Shown here: positions 1 through 8,383 of the stretch, piece after piece
Layout of the letters: every line of letters starts with the position of its first letter
Position numbering within the stretch: the stretch's first letter is position 1
Assembly (NCBI RefSeq): GCF_014197535.1
Contig: NZ_JACIFV010000015.1
Coordinates: forward strand, 82,738 to 146,737
Reading direction: 5' to 3'
DNA: 64,000 nt
From: Rhizobium aethiopicum
GTDB taxonomy: Bacteria; Pseudomonadota; Alphaproteobacteria; Rhizobiales; Rhizobiaceae
Program-made: the position numbers and the translations under genes
The notes under the pieces: model-generated
Told to the model about the DNA's origin: nothing
What the model saw: only the letters and a program-made list of their open reading frames with translations
Databases searched by the model: none

Positions 1-1
1 G

Positions 2-1039
2 CTGATCATCGGCCTCTACCCGATCATCAGCGGCCAGGTCGTCGCCGCCAACGTCACCGGCCTCTTGCCGCCGACGGCCGCCTATACTGCCTCCGACGGC
101 ACCTGGAGCAACGGCGGCTGGACGCTCTTCCTCGGCGGTCTCTACATCGCCGCCTGGTCGACCTACGGCTTCGAGACGGCCGTCTGCTACACCCGGGAAC
201 TGAAGAACCCGAAGACCGATACCTTCAAGGCGATCTTCTATTCCGGCCTGGCCTGCTGCCTGTTCTTCTTCCTGGTGCCATTCGCCTTCCAGGGCGTTCT
301 CGGCCATGCCGGTATGCTCGCCCCGGGCATCGTCGACGGCACGGGCGTTGCCGAAGCGCTCGGCGGCCTGATCGGCGCCGGCCGGGTGATCACCCAGCTG
401 CTCGTCGTATTGATGATCCTGGCGCTCTTCCTCGCCATCATGACGGCGATGGCCGGCTCGTCGCGCACGCTCTACCAGGGTTCGAAGGATGGCTGGCTGC
501 CGAAATATCTCGACCATGCCAACGAGCACGGCGCCCCGACGCGGGCCATGTGGACCGACTTCGCCTTCAACCTCTTCCTTCTGGCGATCGCTTCGGATGC
601 CGGCGGCTATTTCTTCGTGCTTGCCGTCTCCAATGTCGGCTACATCATCTTCAATTTCCTGAACCTCAATTCCGGCTGGATCCACCGGATAGATTCCGGC
701 CATATCGAACGCCCCTGGAAGGCGCCGAGCTGGCTGATCGGCCTCAACACCGTGCTCGCCTTTGTCAACGCGCTCTTCCTCGGCGCCGGCGCCAAGGTCT
801 GGGGTTACTCCAATGCGCTCTGGGTCGGCTTCATCTTCGCCGCCCTGATCCTGCCGGTCTTCGCCTATCGCCACTATGTGCGCGACGGCGGCAAGTTCCC
901 GGCAGGCGCGATGGAGGATCTCGGCCTCATCGGCCAGGATCTCGGCGTCAGGAAAGCCGGCATGCTGCCCTATCTCGCACTTGTCGGCGGCCTGGCAATC
1001 GTCCTTTTCGCCAATTGGTTCTTTCAGCTTCCGGCTTAA
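2..1039 (+). CDS. APC-family amino acid permease (3' part; start lies left of the window)
   Basis: This is the C-terminal part of an inner-membrane amino acid/polyamine permease. The frame is open from base 2, so the start is outside the window; an internal TTG at 65 has no claim to be the start. The 345 visible residues contain about eight hydrophobic segments alternating with short loops, and a cytoplasmic loop with GSSRTLYQGSKDGWLPKYL, typical of APC permeases (the conserved SSRxLYxxxxDGxLP region before TM9). The family moves amino acids or polyamines with H+ or by exchange; the substrate cannot be read from the sequence. A strong terminator follows immediately, so it is not cotranscribed with what comes next. 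The adjacent polyamine-type ABC operon may be a functional neighbour, but they are convergent. Confidence 0.85.
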   Translation: MIIGLYPIISGQVVAANVTGLLPPTAAYTASDGTWSNGGWTLFLGGLYIAAWSTYGFETAVCYTRELKNPKTDTFKAIFYSGLACCLFFFLVPFAFQGVLGHAGMLAPGIVDGTGVAEALGGLIGAGRVITQLLVVLMILALFLAIMTAMAGSSRTLYQGSKDGWLPKYLDHANEHGAPTRAMWTDFAFNLFLLAIASDAGGYFFVLAVSNVGYIIFNFLNLNSGWIHRIDSGHIERPWKAPSWLIGLNTVLAFVNALFLGAGAKVWGYSNALWVGFIFAALILPVFAYRHYVRDGGKFPAGAMEDLGLIGQDLGVRKAGMLPYLALVGGLAIVLFANWFFQLPA

Positions 1040-1066
1040 AATCGCCTCCCAAGCAGAAAAGCCGCC

Positions 1067-1095
1067 AAGCCGCCATGGAAACATGGCGGCTTTTT
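1067..1095 (+). terminator. Rho-independent terminator after the permease
   Basis: A perfect 11-bp stem (AAGCCGCCATG / CATGGCGGCTT) with a GAAA tetraloop runs straight into a T-tract. It lies 28 bases after the permease stop codon. On the minus strand the stem is followed by only a short T-run, so it may also weakly stop the convergent SDR transcript. Confidence 0.9.
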
Positions 1096-1169
1096 CATGC
1101 GCTGATTCTTTGATTTGATCCGATGAGGGTCAGCCGATCCGACCTAGGGGCAAACCCATTCTACCACCG

Positions 1170-1931
1170 TCAGACAATGGTCTCGCCGCCGTCGACGACG
1201 AGAATCTGCCCGGTCATGTAGGACGAGCGGTCCGAGACCAGGAAGAGAATGGGCTCGGCGATTTCGGAGACATCAGCCCAGCGTCCGAGCGGCACCTTAT
1301 CGGCGACATAGGCCTCGATCGCGCCGCGGCCGCCCATCTGGGCGATGAAGGGTTCGTTGAACGGCGTATCCACCCAGCCCGGGCAGAGCGCGTTGACGCG
1401 GATGCCGAACCTGGCGTAGTCGCCGGCCATCTGCCGGGTCATCGCGATGACCGCATGTTTCGTCGTCGTATAGGCAATCATCTCGCGATCGTAGAGTACG
1501 CCCGACGAGGAAGAGGTGTTGAGGATGACGCCGCGGCCCGCCTTCTTCATCAGCGGCATGACGAAGCGAGCCGCCATGAAATGCGCTCGGACATTCAGGC
1601 TCCAGGACCTGTCGAAACCCTCGACGGCCACCTGCTCCAGATCGCCCGCCACCTGTGCGCCGGCGTGATTGTGGAGGATGTCTATCCGGCCGTGACGTTC
1701 GGCGACCGCAGCGATGCCGGCTTCGAGTGCCGTGTCGTCGGTGACGTCGAGAACAAGGCACTCAGCCCTGCCGCCGGCGGCCTCAATCCGGCCGACGGTT
1801 TCGGCGGCACTGGCGGCATTCAGGTCGGCCACGACCACGAAAGCACCTTCTCCTGCCATGATCAGCGCGCCGGCCTGGCCGATGCCCGACCCCGCTCCGG
1901 TGACGATCGCGACGCGATTTTCAAGAATCAT
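1170..1931 (-). CDS. SDR-family oxidoreductase
   Basis: A 253-residue classical short-chain dehydrogenase, the usual length for the family. The N-terminal Rossmann motif TGAGSGIG is at about residues 11-18, a NxAG-like segment (NHAG) near 88, the catalytic Ser in the SSSSG segment, and the YxxxK pair as YTTTK near 154-158; the C-terminus ends with the usual VDGG. It reduces or oxidises a small alcohol/carbonyl with NAD(P)(H); the substrate is unknown. It starts 13 bases after the stop of the second permease gene and is therefore the last gene of the PotABCD-like operon, which suggests it acts on the imported compound. Confidence 0.88.
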   Translation of the reverse strand: MILENRVAIVTGAGSGIGQAGALIMAGEGAFVVVADLNAASAAETVGRIEAAGGRAECLVLDVTDDTALEAGIAAVAERHGRIDILHNHAGAQVAGDLEQVAVEGFDRSWSLNVRAHFMAARFVMPLMKKAGRGVILNTSSSSGVLYDREMIAYTTTKHAVIAMTRQMAGDYARFGIRVNALCPGWVDTPFNEPFIAQMGGRGAIEAYVADKVPLGRWADVSEIAEPILFLVSDRSSYMTGQILVVDGGETIV

Positions 1932-1944
1932 CGGTGTTTCCCGT

Positions 1945-2754
1945 TCAGTTTGTTGTTTTCTCGCGCATCAGAAAGCGCGCGATGAGGATCAGTCCCAGCG
2001 ATGCGACAAGCACCATCGTGGCGATGGCGTTGATCTCCGGTGTCACGCCACGACGGATCGAGGCGAAGACATAAATCGGCAGTGTCGTGTTCGAGCCTGC
2101 GACGAAAAAGGCGATGATGAAATCGTCAAAGGAGAAGGTGAAGGCGAGCAGAAAACCTGCCAGGATTGACGGCAGGATCTGCGGCAGCACGATCTGGCGA
2201 AAAGTGGTGAAAGGCGTGGCGTAAAGATCGCTCGACGCTTCGACGATGTCACGGCCGAGGCCGGCGATGCGTGCTTTGACGATCATTGTCACCAGCGCCA
2301 TGGTGAAGAGGCCGTGGGCGGCGATGATCGAGCCGTAGCCGAGCGAAAGCTTTGGCGCTTGGTCGCCTGGCCAGACGGCGGCGATCAGTGGATTGACGAA
2401 GCCGAAGACCTCGACCAGAGCCACCAGCGTCGCAATGCCGATGACGACGCCGGGAACGACGATCGCCGCAGCGAACAGCCCGTCGAAGACCGCTCGCGCC
2501 CGGGCGCCGAGCCGCTCCATGCCGATCGCCGCCATCGTGCCGAAAATGGCGGCCAGCCCGGCACTGGTAAAGGCGATGGCCAGGCTGTTCTGCAGCGCTT
2601 CCATCAGGAAGGTGTTGGCGAGCGCCTTACCATACCATTGCGTCGAGAAGCCGGTGAACTCGCTGGCATTGCGGCCGGCATTAAAGGAGAACAGCACGAC
2701 AAGCACGATCGGCGTGTAGAGGAACAGGTAGACTGCGGTGACCAGCGCGCGCAT
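1945..2754 (-). CDS. ABC transporter permease, PotC type
   Basis: A 269-residue inner-membrane permease with about six transmembrane helices. The cytoplasmic EAA loop is visible as EASSDLYATPFTTFRQIVLP (about residues 174-193), the docking site for the ATPase. The sequence is of the spermidine/putrescine (PotC, MetI-like) class. Its ATG overlaps the TGA of the preceding permease gene (ATGA), indicating translational coupling. Together with the upstream permease it forms the heterodimeric channel. The polyamine assignment is family-level; opine-, choline- or amino-acid-derived substrates are also handled by this class in rhizobia. Confidence 0.9.
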   Translation of the reverse strand: MRALVTAVYLFLYTPIVLVVLFSFNAGRNASEFTGFSTQWYGKALANTFLMEALQNSLAIAFTSAGLAAIFGTMAAIGMERLGARARAVFDGLFAAAIVVPGVVIGIATLVALVEVFGFVNPLIAAVWPGDQAPKLSLGYGSIIAAHGLFTMALVTMIVKARIAGLGRDIVEASSDLYATPFTTFRQIVLPQILPSILAGFLLAFTFSFDDFIIAFFVAGSNTTLPIYVFASIRRGVTPEINAIATMVLVASLGLILIARFLMREKTTN

Positions 2755-3620
2755 CAGACGAGATCCACCTGGCGGGTACCGGCAACACGCCAGGCGATGC
2801 GCATGGCGATCAACAGCACGATGACGACGACAACGACGAGGGTGACGGCGATTGCAGAGCCGAACGGCCAGTTGCGCGACTGCAGGAATAGGTCGACCAA
2901 CGCATTGCCGATGAAGAAGACTTTGCCGCCGCCAAGCAACTGCGGGATCAGATATTCGCCGAGCAGCAGGATGGTGACCAGGGCGATGCCGGTCATCACG
3001 CCTGGAAGCGACAGAGGCAGCGTGATGCCGAAAAAGGTCGAAAGCGGCCGCGCGCCGAGATCGGCGGAGGCCTCCAGAAGGCGGCGGTCGAGCTTTTCCA
3101 GGCTGACATAGATCGGCATGATCATCAGCGGCAGGTAGCCGTAGACGATGCCGAGCAGCACGGCGCCCGGTGTGTTCAGAAGCCTGACATTTTCGATGCC
3201 GACCACCTCCAAGAGATGCGGAATGCCGCGCGCGCCTAAGATGTACATCCAGGCGTAGGTGCGCACGAGAAGGCTCGTCCAGAAGGGCACGACGACGAGG
3301 GAAACCAGCAGCAGCCGGTATTTGGCGCCCGCCTTGACGGCCAGGTAATAAGCGACCGGATAGGCGACGAGCAGGCAGGCGAGGGCGCCGATCGGCGCAA
3401 GGATCAGCGTGTTCTTGAAGGCTGCGGCGCGCGAACCGAGATTGGCAAACTGCGCAAAGGTAAAAGCCGCCTGATACCCACCTTCGGGCGCCCGCTCGCC
3501 GAAGGCAAAGACGATGATGGCGATGAAGGGCAGCACCAGGAACACGAACAGCCAGATGCTGGCCGGACCGACAAGAGCCGCGGTGACAAGGCGCCGATTG
3601 GTGGCAGGAGCAAAAGGCAT
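2754..3620 (-). CDS. ABC transporter permease, PotB type
   Basis: A 288-residue membrane protein with an N-terminal helix (about residues 13-40), a large periplasmic loop and five further helices. The EAA loop reads EASADLGARPLSTFFGITLP, as expected of PotB-like permeases. It partners with the permease encoded directly downstream, with which it shares the overlapping stop/start at 2752-2756. An 82-base gap containing a strong hairpin separates it from the binding-protein gene upstream. Confidence 0.9.
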   Translation of the reverse strand: MPFAPATNRRLVTAALVGPASIWLFVFLVLPFIAIIVFAFGERAPEGGYQAAFTFAQFANLGSRAAAFKNTLILAPIGALACLLVAYPVAYYLAVKAGAKYRLLLVSLVVVPFWTSLLVRTYAWMYILGARGIPHLLEVVGIENVRLLNTPGAVLLGIVYGYLPLMIMPIYVSLEKLDRRLLEASADLGARPLSTFFGITLPLSLPGVMTGIALVTILLLGEYLIPQLLGGGKVFFIGNALVDLFLQSRNWPFGSAIAVTLVVVVVIVLLIAMRIAWRVAGTRQVDLV

Positions 3621-3656
3621 CGAAAGGTTCTTTATCCGCCGATTCTAAGCACGAGA

Positions 3657-3687
3657 CCGGCCCCTCGCGCCAAGGCGGCGGGGCCGG
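3657..3687 (-). other. Intercistronic hairpin after the binding-protein gene
   Basis: An 8-bp perfect outer stem (CCGGCCCC / GGGGCCGG) encloses further GC-rich complementarity (CGCGCC/GGCG). It lies in the 82-base gap between the binding-protein stop and the first permease start and has no following T-tract on the minus strand. This is the position of mRNA-stabilising or attenuating hairpins that raise binding-protein over permease output in many ABC operons; that role is inferred here. Confidence 0.6.
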
Positions 3688-3702
3688 AGTTGGGAACGGC
3701 GA

Positions 3703-4863
3703 TCAAGCCGACTTGAAACGCGCCATCAGCTCCGCCCGGCCGGGATCGGTCAACGTCACCGCCGCGCCGAATTCCAGCGGCGTCAATGACGCCTCGTCCG
3801 GATAGACGATCTTGTTCGCTGTGATCTCCTTCGGCAGCAGCGCGATGACCCGGCTGTCGGTCGTCGGCGCACCATTGGCGATGTGCTCCTTGACGGCATT
3901 GGCCGGATCCATGAGGTAGTTGAGCAGCGCGTAACCCGCCGCCTTGTTCGGCGCGTCCTTCGGGATCGCGTAATAGTCGGTCCAGATCTCGCCGCCGTCG
4001 GTGCCAAGCACATAGGCGATCTCGGGAACGTCACGGTTGAGCTGCGCCCCGTCATTGGTCCAGCACATGGTGAGCCAGGCGTCGGTGGCGCGCATGGCCG
4101 GTTGGTAGTCGCTGTTGATGGCGAAAAGGTGCGGTTTGACTTTGATCAGCAGTTCCTCGGCCTTGGCGAGTTCGTCCGCCTTGATCGAATTGAAATCGTA
4201 GCCGAGCGACACCAGTGCGCTGCCGATCGTCGTCAACTGATAGTCGTGCACCATGGCGCGGCCGTCGGCTTCCGTCTGGGCGATGTCAAAGAAGTCCTTC
4301 CAGCTCGAAAGCTTGGTCTTGATCTTCGCGGTATTGACCGAGAACCCGGTCGTCCCCCAGTTCTTCGGCACGGCATAGGTCTTGCCGTCGATCATGCCCT
4401 CCTTGGTGAAGCGCGGATTTTCCGTCGCTTGGCTGAAATTCGGGATCTTGGAGAGATCGAGTTCGTCGATCAGGCCGAGCTTGTGGTGGGTGGAGATCGT
4501 GTAGTTGGTCGGCACGAAGAGCGACCAGCCGGAGGCGCCCGCCTGGAGCTTGGCCAGCATTTCTTCGTTGGAGCCGAAGACGTTGACCTCGACGGCAACG
4601 CCGGTCGCTGCCTTGAAATTCTCGAAGGTCGCAGGATCGTGGTAATTCGGCCAGGTGGCGATCGACATCTGGGTGCCGAGGTCCTCGGCGTAAGCGGGCG
4701 TCGACAGCGCACCGGGGAAACGCGATAGCACCGCGGTCGCAAGTCCGAGGCCGGTGACACCGAGGAAGTGGCGGCGGCTGACCGAGCCGCGCTTCAGGCG
4801 CATGAACTCGTCCATGAAGCCTTCAGGGGTAATAGGCAGATGATCCTTGTAGTCCTTGCTCAT
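3703..4863 (-). CDS. ABC transporter substrate-binding protein, PotD type, Tat-exported
   Basis: A 386-residue periplasmic solute-binding protein. The ATG at 4863 is preceded by AAGGGAA at good spacing; the longer frame upstream has no such site and overlaps the ATPase stop region, so it was trimmed. The N-terminus carries a twin-arginine signal (SRRHFLGVTGLGLA at about residues 27-40, cleavage near AYA), implying export in folded form. The mature part begins with the typical PotD-like strand (SIATWPNYHDPATFENF) and has the family segment for domain closure (WGTTGFSVN). The Tat signal is common for rhizobial members of this family. It starts 22 bases after the ATPase stop codon. The ligand is not identifiable; polyamine-like cations or amino acid derivatives are the family default. 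Confidence 0.9.
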   Translation of the reverse strand: MSKDYKDHLPITPEGFMDEFMRLKRGSVSRRHFLGVTGLGLATAVLSRFPGALSTPAYAEDLGTQMSIATWPNYHDPATFENFKAATGVAVEVNVFGSNEEMLAKLQAGASGWSLFVPTNYTISTHHKLGLIDELDLSKIPNFSQATENPRFTKEGMIDGKTYAVPKNWGTTGFSVNTAKIKTKLSSWKDFFDIAQTEADGRAMVHDYQLTTIGSALVSLGYDFNSIKADELAKAEELLIKVKPHLFAINSDYQPAMRATDAWLTMCWTNDGAQLNRDVPEIAYVLGTDGGEIWTDYYAIPKDAPNKAAGYALLNYLMDPANAVKEHIANGAPTTDSRVIALLPKEITANKIVYPDEASLTPLEFGAAVTLTDPGRAELMARFKSA

Positions 4864-4885
4864 GATGCTGTTCCCTTGTTCTGGT

Positions 4886-6010
4886 TTATGCATTCGATGC
4901 TGAAGAAACTTGGGCCGAAGAAACCTCGCCTGGAAAGATGTGGGCCATATCGGGATCGAAGCCGAGGAAGACCGCTTCACCCGGCTCGACAAGATCGCTC
5001 TCATTCATGCCGCGCCGGTCGGCGGTGACGAGGAAATCGCCGAGACCAGGAACGGTGACGGCATATTCGGCCGAGGAGCCGAGGAAGATGCGGTGCGTGA
5101 CCGTGCCGGCAAAGGACGTGCTGCCGGCCGCAGTCCGCGTCAGCCGGATCGCCTCGGGACGGATCGCAACGATGACCTCGCCCGTCGCAAGGCCGGGCCG
5201 GGCACTGGCCGCAAGCGCCGAACCGTCGCCAAGACGCAGCGTCGTGCCGCCGGCTTCCATCGTCGCACCGATCCGGTTGGTCTTGCCGACGAAATCGGCG
5301 ACGAAAAGATCGGCCGGGCGGTCGTAGACCTCCTGCGGCGTGCCGAGCTGACGAATGCGCCCGGCGCTCATGACGCAGACGACGTCCGCCATCGACAGCG
5401 CTTCTTCCTGATCGTGGGTGACGAGCACGAAGGTGATGCCGAGCTCGCGCTGCAGCGTCTGCAATTCGATCTGCATGGCCGAACGCAGCTTCTTGTCGAG
5501 CGCGGCCAGCGGCTCGTCAAGCAGCAGCACCGAAGGCCGGTTGACGATCGCCCGCGCCAAGGCCACCCGCTGCTGCTGGCCGCCGGACATCTCGTGGATG
5601 CGCCGCTTGGCGAAACCGCCGAGCCGCACCATCTCGAGCGCCTCAGCCGCGCGGCGATTTATTTCAGCCGCCGCAATCCTTGGCCGCATCTGCCGCAAGC
5701 CATAGGCGACGTTCTGTTCGACGTTGAAATGCGGAAACAGGGCATAATGCTGGAACACCATGTTGACAGGGCGGCGATAGGCCGGAACGCCGTTCATCTC
5801 CCGCCCGTCGATCAGCACGGCGCCCTCGCTCGGCTGCTCGAAGCCGCCGATCATGCGCAGACACGTGGTCTTGCCGCAGCCGGAGGGGCCGAGCAGAGCG
5901 AGGAAAGCGCCCTTCGGTACATTCAGGTTTATGTCGGTCACGGCGGTCACCGCGCCATAATTCTTGGTGACCGAACGGAATTCGATATCGTTCGTCGAAG
6001 CGGATGCCAC
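4886..6010 (-). CDS. ABC transporter ATP-binding protein, PotA type
   Basis: A 374-residue ATPase that powers the importer. I chose the GTG at 6010 because it has AGGGAA at the right distance and gives the normal PotA length; the open frame extends 67 codons further without a family-like sequence and would run into the promoter region. Walker A is GPSGCGKTT (about 43-51), the signature is MSGGQQQRVALARA, Walker B LLLDEPLAALD, and the H-loop lies in LVTHDQEEALSMAD. A C-terminal TOBE domain (about residues 290-370) is present. It is the first gene of the five-gene minus-strand operon and diverges from the LuxR-type regulator, which is the likely controller. Confidence 0.92.
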   Translation of the reverse strand: MASASTNDIEFRSVTKNYGAVTAVTDINLNVPKGAFLALLGPSGCGKTTCLRMIGGFEQPSEGAVLIDGREMNGVPAYRRPVNMVFQHYALFPHFNVEQNVAYGLRQMRPRIAAAEINRRAAEALEMVRLGGFAKRRIHEMSGGQQQRVALARAIVNRPSVLLLDEPLAALDKKLRSAMQIELQTLQRELGITFVLVTHDQEEALSMADVVCVMSAGRIRQLGTPQEVYDRPADLFVADFVGKTNRIGATMEAGGTTLRLGDGSALAASARPGLATGEVIVAIRPEAIRLTRTAAGSTSFAGTVTHRIFLGSSAEYAVTVPGLGDFLVTADRRGMNESDLVEPGEAVFLGFDPDMAHIFPGEVSSAQVSSASNA

Positions 6011-6103
6011 GCGTCTGTTCCCTGCGGTTGGTTGGTAAGGGCAGTCTAGCGCTGCCTTTTTGCCACCGTCGTTGGGGAAAGAGTAAGCCGGGGCCCTCGG
6101 CGC

Positions 6104-6113
6104 GGTATATACC
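6104..6113. promoter_or_regulatory. Palindrome GGTATATACC in the divergent promoter region
   Basis: A perfect 10-bp palindrome lies in the 193-base region between the divergent ATPase gene and LuxR-type gene. A related half-site, GGTGTATAT, follows about 40 bases downstream. LuxR/FixJ-type HTH proteins bind short dyads of this kind, so this is a candidate operator for the adjacent regulator. The role is inferred from position and symmetry only. Confidence 0.4.
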
Positions 6114-6203
6114 CCGAAAGAGGTATTCTGCCTCACATCTCTTCGTGGAAGGTGTATATGAAACTTAGCGTATTCCGGCTGAGACTGTTTGGGGAGGCTA
6201 TTG

Positions 6204-7058
6204 ATGAGCATTGATCTCGAGGCGCTGTTTCAGGCTTTCGACGTCACCGTCGGAAAGCCCGCCATGGCGGATGCGGAGTTTGGAGAGACGTTCCGCCGGA
6301 TGATGGCGGCGCTGGTGCGCTTCGATTATGTCGTGGTTTTTGCCTATCGCGGCAAGGAGCGGCCGATCGATCTCTACAGCACCTTCGATCCAGACGAAAA
6401 TGTCGTTTTCGTCACCCTCTATCAGGTCGGTCCCTACCTACTCGATCCGTTTTACCATACCGCCCGCGCGCGCCGCCCGGGCGTCTTCCGCATGCGCGAG
6501 CTGGCTCCCGACCGCTTCTTCTCCAGCGAATATTACCGGAGCTACTATGTCCAGACGGGACTTGCCGAGGAGATCGGCTTCTTCGTGACACTCGACGACG
6601 ACATCACCGTCGTGCTGTCGCTGATGCGCCGGGAAAAGACTGGCCCGTTTCCGCAGGCTGAATTCGCGCTTCTGAAAAAGGCCGAACCTTTGGTGGCGAG
6701 CCTTGTCCGGCATTTCTGGCCGGGGCTCGGCGCCCGCTTCGACGCGCAACGCGATGCCGGCTTGCGAAAGGGGAGGAAAAGCGGTGCGGCGGCGCAGGCG
6801 CTGCAGCCGGCCGACACTGTCTGGCGCGACCTCAAGTTGACGAGCCGCGAAACCGCGATCGTCGATCTGGTATTGCAGGGACATTCGTCGGAATCGATCG
6901 GCCTCAGGCTCAACATCTCGACGGGCACGGTGAAGGTCCATCGCCGCAACGTCTACCGCAAGCTCGGCATCTCCTCGCAGACGCAGCTTTTATCGATCTA
7001 CCTGAAGACATTGGGCAGCACGGGCGACCGACCAGCAGCCCAAAGCACGAGTCGATAA
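6204..7058 (+). CDS. LuxR-family transcriptional regulator
   Basis: A 284-residue regulator. ATG 6204 follows GGGGAGG by eight bases; the TTG five codons earlier overlaps that ribosome site and was rejected. The C-terminal 65 residues are a LuxR/GerE helix-turn-helix (LTSRETAIVDLVLQGHSSES..GLRLNISTGTVKVHRRNVYRKLGI). The N-terminal 200 residues have no receiver aspartate pattern and no clear acyl-homoserine-lactone motif (the WxxxYxxxxY...D signature is not evident); they look like a general ligand-sensing domain. It is divergent from the polyamine-type ABC operon, a layout typical of a local regulator, with the import substrate as plausible effector (inference). Confidence 0.85.
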   Translation: MSIDLEALFQAFDVTVGKPAMADAEFGETFRRMMAALVRFDYVVVFAYRGKERPIDLYSTFDPDENVVFVTLYQVGPYLLDPFYHTARARRPGVFRMRELAPDRFFSSEYYRSYYVQTGLAEEIGFFVTLDDDITVVLSLMRREKTGPFPQAEFALLKKAEPLVASLVRHFWPGLGARFDAQRDAGLRKGRKSGAAAQALQPADTVWRDLKLTSRETAIVDLVLQGHSSESIGLRLNISTGTVKVHRRNVYRKLGISSQTQLLSIYLKTLGSTGDRPAAQSTSR

Positions 7059-7073
7059 GCCTCAACTCGGACA

Positions 7074-7104
7074 GCCTGTCCGCTTCGGCATGAAGCAGAC
7101 AGGC
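7074..7104. terminator. Hairpin between convergent genes, possible bidirectional terminator
   Basis: GCCTGTC and GACAGGC pair around a second inner stem, GCTTC/GAAGC, giving a 12-pair stem with one mismatch and a five-base loop. It sits between the convergent LuxR-type and aldo/keto reductase genes. Neither side has a long T-tract, so efficiency is uncertain. Confidence 0.6.
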
Positions 7105-7128
7105 TTCGTTCAGTTGCGGCCGGAGGGC

Positions 7129-8160
7129 TCAGCGGCCGCCTTCGATCTTGCGGTGGCGCTGATTGGTGCCGCCCTTGCCATAGGGATAGTCCAGAGGTTG
7201 CGGGGCGCTGACCTCGTTGAGCCTCACCATCTCCTCCTTGGAGAGCTCGACCTTCATCGCGCCGAGGTTGTCGGCGAGCTGTTCGGGCGTGCGGGCGCCG
7301 AGGATGACCGAGGTGACGGCCGGCTGCGCCGCCGTCCAGGCGAGCGCTACCTGCGCCATGCTGACACCGCGGGCTTTGGCGATCTCCTCGACCGCGCCTA
7401 TGATCGCCCAGGTGCGTTCCTGAGCGTTGCGCGGCGCATAGGATTCGCTGCCGCGATTGGGGTTCTCGCCAAGGCGGGTGGCGCCGGTCGGCATCTCGTC
7501 GCGCTTGTACTTGCCGGTCAGCCAGCCGCCGCCGAGCGGCGACCAGGGCAAGAGGCCCATTCCTGCATCCTGACAGGCCGCGACGATTTCGAGCTCGATG
7601 TCGCGCGCCAACAGGCTGTATTGCGGCTGTAGCGTCACCGGACGCGTATAGCCGCGCGCCTTGGCAATCTCAGACGCCTTGGCGATGTGCCAGCCGACGT
7701 AGTTGGAGAAGCCATAATAGCCGATCTTGCCTGATGAAACCGCATCGTCGAGGAAGCGCAGCGTCTCCTCGATCGGCGTCAGCGCGTCCCAGGCGTGCAT
7801 CTGATAGAGGTCGATCTGTTCGAGGCCGAGGCGGCGGAGCGAATCGTCGAGCGCCTGGCCGAGATGGCGGCGCGACAGGCCGATATCGTTGGGACCGTTG
7901 CCCATCGGAAAACGCCCCTTGGTGGCGACGATTGCCTGGCGTGCTTCGGTCGGACGCGCCTTCAGCCAGCGTCCGATGATCTCTTCCGACTTGCCGGCGC
8001 TGTAGACGTCGGCGGTGTCGATGAAATTGCCGCCCCAGGCGAAATAATCGTCGAGCAGCTTGTGCGAGGCCGTTTCGTCAGCCTCCGCGCCAAAGGTCAT
8101 GGTGCCCAGGCAATAGGCGGTGACGACGGTCCCGCTCGGACCGAGCTTGCGATAATCCAT
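7129..8160 (-). CDS. Aldo/keto reductase
   Basis: A 343-residue NADPH-dependent aldo/keto reductase of the YajO/YdhF-like, voltage-gated-K-channel-beta type. ATG 8160 is preceded by GAGGAGG; the much longer open frame upstream is non-family shadow sequence. Visible hallmarks are FIDTADVYSAGKSEEIIGRWL (catalytic Asp and Tyr, about 50-70), a Lys in VATKGRF, the His in YQMHAWD, and the C-terminal cofactor segment with VILGARTPEQL. It reduces aldehydes or ketones; the natural substrate is unknown. It stands alone with convergent and co-oriented neighbours at moderate distance. Confidence 0.9.
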   Translation of the reverse strand: MDYRKLGPSGTVVTAYCLGTMTFGAEADETASHKLLDDYFAWGGNFIDTADVYSAGKSEEIIGRWLKARPTEARQAIVATKGRFPMGNGPNDIGLSRRHLGQALDDSLRRLGLEQIDLYQMHAWDALTPIEETLRFLDDAVSSGKIGYYGFSNYVGWHIAKASEIAKARGYTRPVTLQPQYSLLARDIELEIVAACQDAGMGLLPWSPLGGGWLTGKYKRDEMPTGATRLGENPNRGSESYAPRNAQERTWAIIGAVEEIAKARGVSMAQVALAWTAAQPAVTSVILGARTPEQLADNLGAMKVELSKEEMVRLNEVSAPQPLDYPYGKGGTNQRHRKIEGGR

Positions 8161-8383
8161 GTCTTCCTCCTCATGCGGATACCCGCGGCCGACGCGCAAA
8201 ATCGTCGGGTAGAAGCCGGGGCTCCTGCAATCAATGACAATATCGTGCTTGAAGCGGCCTCTGCCGCTGGATGAGGTACAGCGCCCCGGGCTGGGTAGCG
8301 CGGGGGCGAGGGCAGAATAACCAATCCCATCCGTGCGACAAGTGGGAAAAAATATTTCCGCCTGCCGTCGCGGCCGGCAGCCG

